DNA of 64,000 bases from Andalucia godoyi (lineage: Eukaryota; Discoba; Jakobea; Jakobida; Andaluciidae), in NCBI GenBank assembly GCA_009859145.1, contig VRVR01000022.1, positions 274,857 through 338,856 of the forward strand, written 5' to 3'. This document shows positions 63,487-64,000 of this stretch, piece after piece. Position 1 is the stretch's first letter. The number at the start of each line of letters is the position of its first letter. Both the position numbers and the translations under genes were made by a program. The notes under the pieces are model-generated. The model had not been told where the DNA came from. It made no database searches and saw nothing but the letters and a program-made list of their open reading frames with translations.

Positions 63487-64000
63487 ATGACAGAGTTTTG
63501 GGAAATAAGCTTTCAAGACAAGGGAATGATGTGGGGCGAGGAGCCCGCTCTTTCGGCAGTTCTCGCTCGGGATTATTTTCTCCATCAGAACGCCAAAAAC
63601 GTGCTCATACCGGGTTTTGGATATGGACGGAATGCAAAGCCTTTCCTCGATGCAGGCATGTCAGTTACTGGGATAGAAATTTCGAAAACAGCAATTGACC
63701 TCGCAAGGAACAACATGGGTCTTGAAACCACCATATTTCACGGCTCAGTGTCCAGCATGCCATTCGATCGTCAAGCGTATGACGGTATCTTCTGCTACGG
63801 ACTAATTCATCTACTTGATGATCATTACAGAGAGAAGCTCATCAAGGACTGTTATGCGCAACTTGCTCCCGGGGGCTGCATGATCTTTACCGCCGTTTCC
63901 ACTAAATCTCCAATGTATGGAAAGGGAACCCAGGTAGGGCCGCAGCGATTCGAGAATTTTGGCGGTGTTCAAATATTCTATTATGATGAGGCTACAATAC
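63487..64000 (+). CDS. Class I SAM-dependent methyltransferase, N-terminal part (cut by right edge)
   Basis: From the ATG at 63487 the frame is open for 171 codons to the window edge with no stop. The motif MTEFWEISFQDKGMMWGEEP is the entrance of the small thiopurine/tellurite-type methyltransferases. VLIPGFGYGRNAKPFLD is SAM-binding motif I, VTGIEISKTAIDLARN covers motif II, and the region around FDRQAYDGIFCYGLIHLL is motif IV. The later QLAPGGCMIF is motif V/VI. The sequence is of the kind common in Bacteroidetes and Firmicutes and is rarer in eukaryotes. Substrate unknown. No signal peptide. Confidence 0.88.
   Translation, partial: MTEFWEISFQDKGMMWGEEPALSAVLARDYFLHQNAKNVLIPGFGYGRNAKPFLDAGMSVTGIEISKTAIDLARNNMGLETTIFHGSVSSMPFDRQAYDGIFCYGLIHLLDDHYREKLIKDCYAQLAPGGCMIFTAVSTKSPMYGKGTQVGPQRFENFGGVQIFYYDEATI

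Overview
The window is nuclear DNA from a unicellular, flagellate-type eukaryote with a compact, intron-poor genome. Supporting genes include spliceosomal SmF, proteasome alpha4, coatomer zeta, a small Tim chaperone, ribosomal protein eL6, a kinesin-1 heavy chain, COQ10 and PPAN/SSF1. The ciliary-type proteins CFAP210 and a CEP76/CC2D2A-like protein imply a motile or sensory cilium at some life stage. Nearly every gene is one long uninterrupted frame, up to 2,786 codons. The only intron that can be argued clearly is a short GT-AG intron in the Tim13-like gene. The lineage cannot be named from the sequence alone. Short gaps, frequent divergent and convergent pairs and many simple repeats fit a compact protist genome.

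Layout. 0-10 kb: a GH63-type glycosidase cut by the left edge, an orphan gene, a very large SMCHD1-like gene (GHKL ATPase plus SMC-hinge-like end) and Tim13. 10-20 kb: a mitoribosomal mS45/Bot1-like protein and a 2,786-residue helical-repeat protein ending in an RGS domain. 19.6-20.7 kb: dispersed repeats. 21-25 kb: a three-C2 CEP76/CC2D2A-like protein. 26-35.5 kb: an RlmM-like RNA methyltransferase, SmF, CFAP210, proteasome alpha4, PPAN/SSF1 and a large orphan. 35.6-44.4 kb: a PWWP-PHD protein, a CDK10/11-like kinase, COQ10, an ACL4-type TPR protein flanked by the same two repeat families seen at 20 kb, and an NT-C2 (EEIG1-type) protein. 46-55 kb: kinesin-1, a crotonase, a coiled-coil protein, coatomer zeta, an FAHD1-like hydrolase, small orphans and eL6. 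56-64 kb: a Cys-rich orphan, a PstS-like/adenylate cyclase receptor, an FN3 membrane protein and a bacterial-looking methyltransferase cut by the right edge.

The strongest candidate for an undescribed system is the gene at 57690-59945. A secreted PstS-type phosphate-binding domain, with the recognisable ligand residues present, is joined through one membrane helix to a class III nucleotidyl cyclase that keeps both metal-binding aspartates, the ATP-type specificity residues and the catalytic Asn/Arg pair. This predicts a receptor that converts extracellular phosphate (or a similar oxyanion) into cAMP in one polypeptide. The SMCHD1-like gene and the giant RGS protein next to it are also unusual. 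The remaining genes are mostly housekeeping and do not form an obvious pathway; neighbouring pairs probably share promoters rather than functions.
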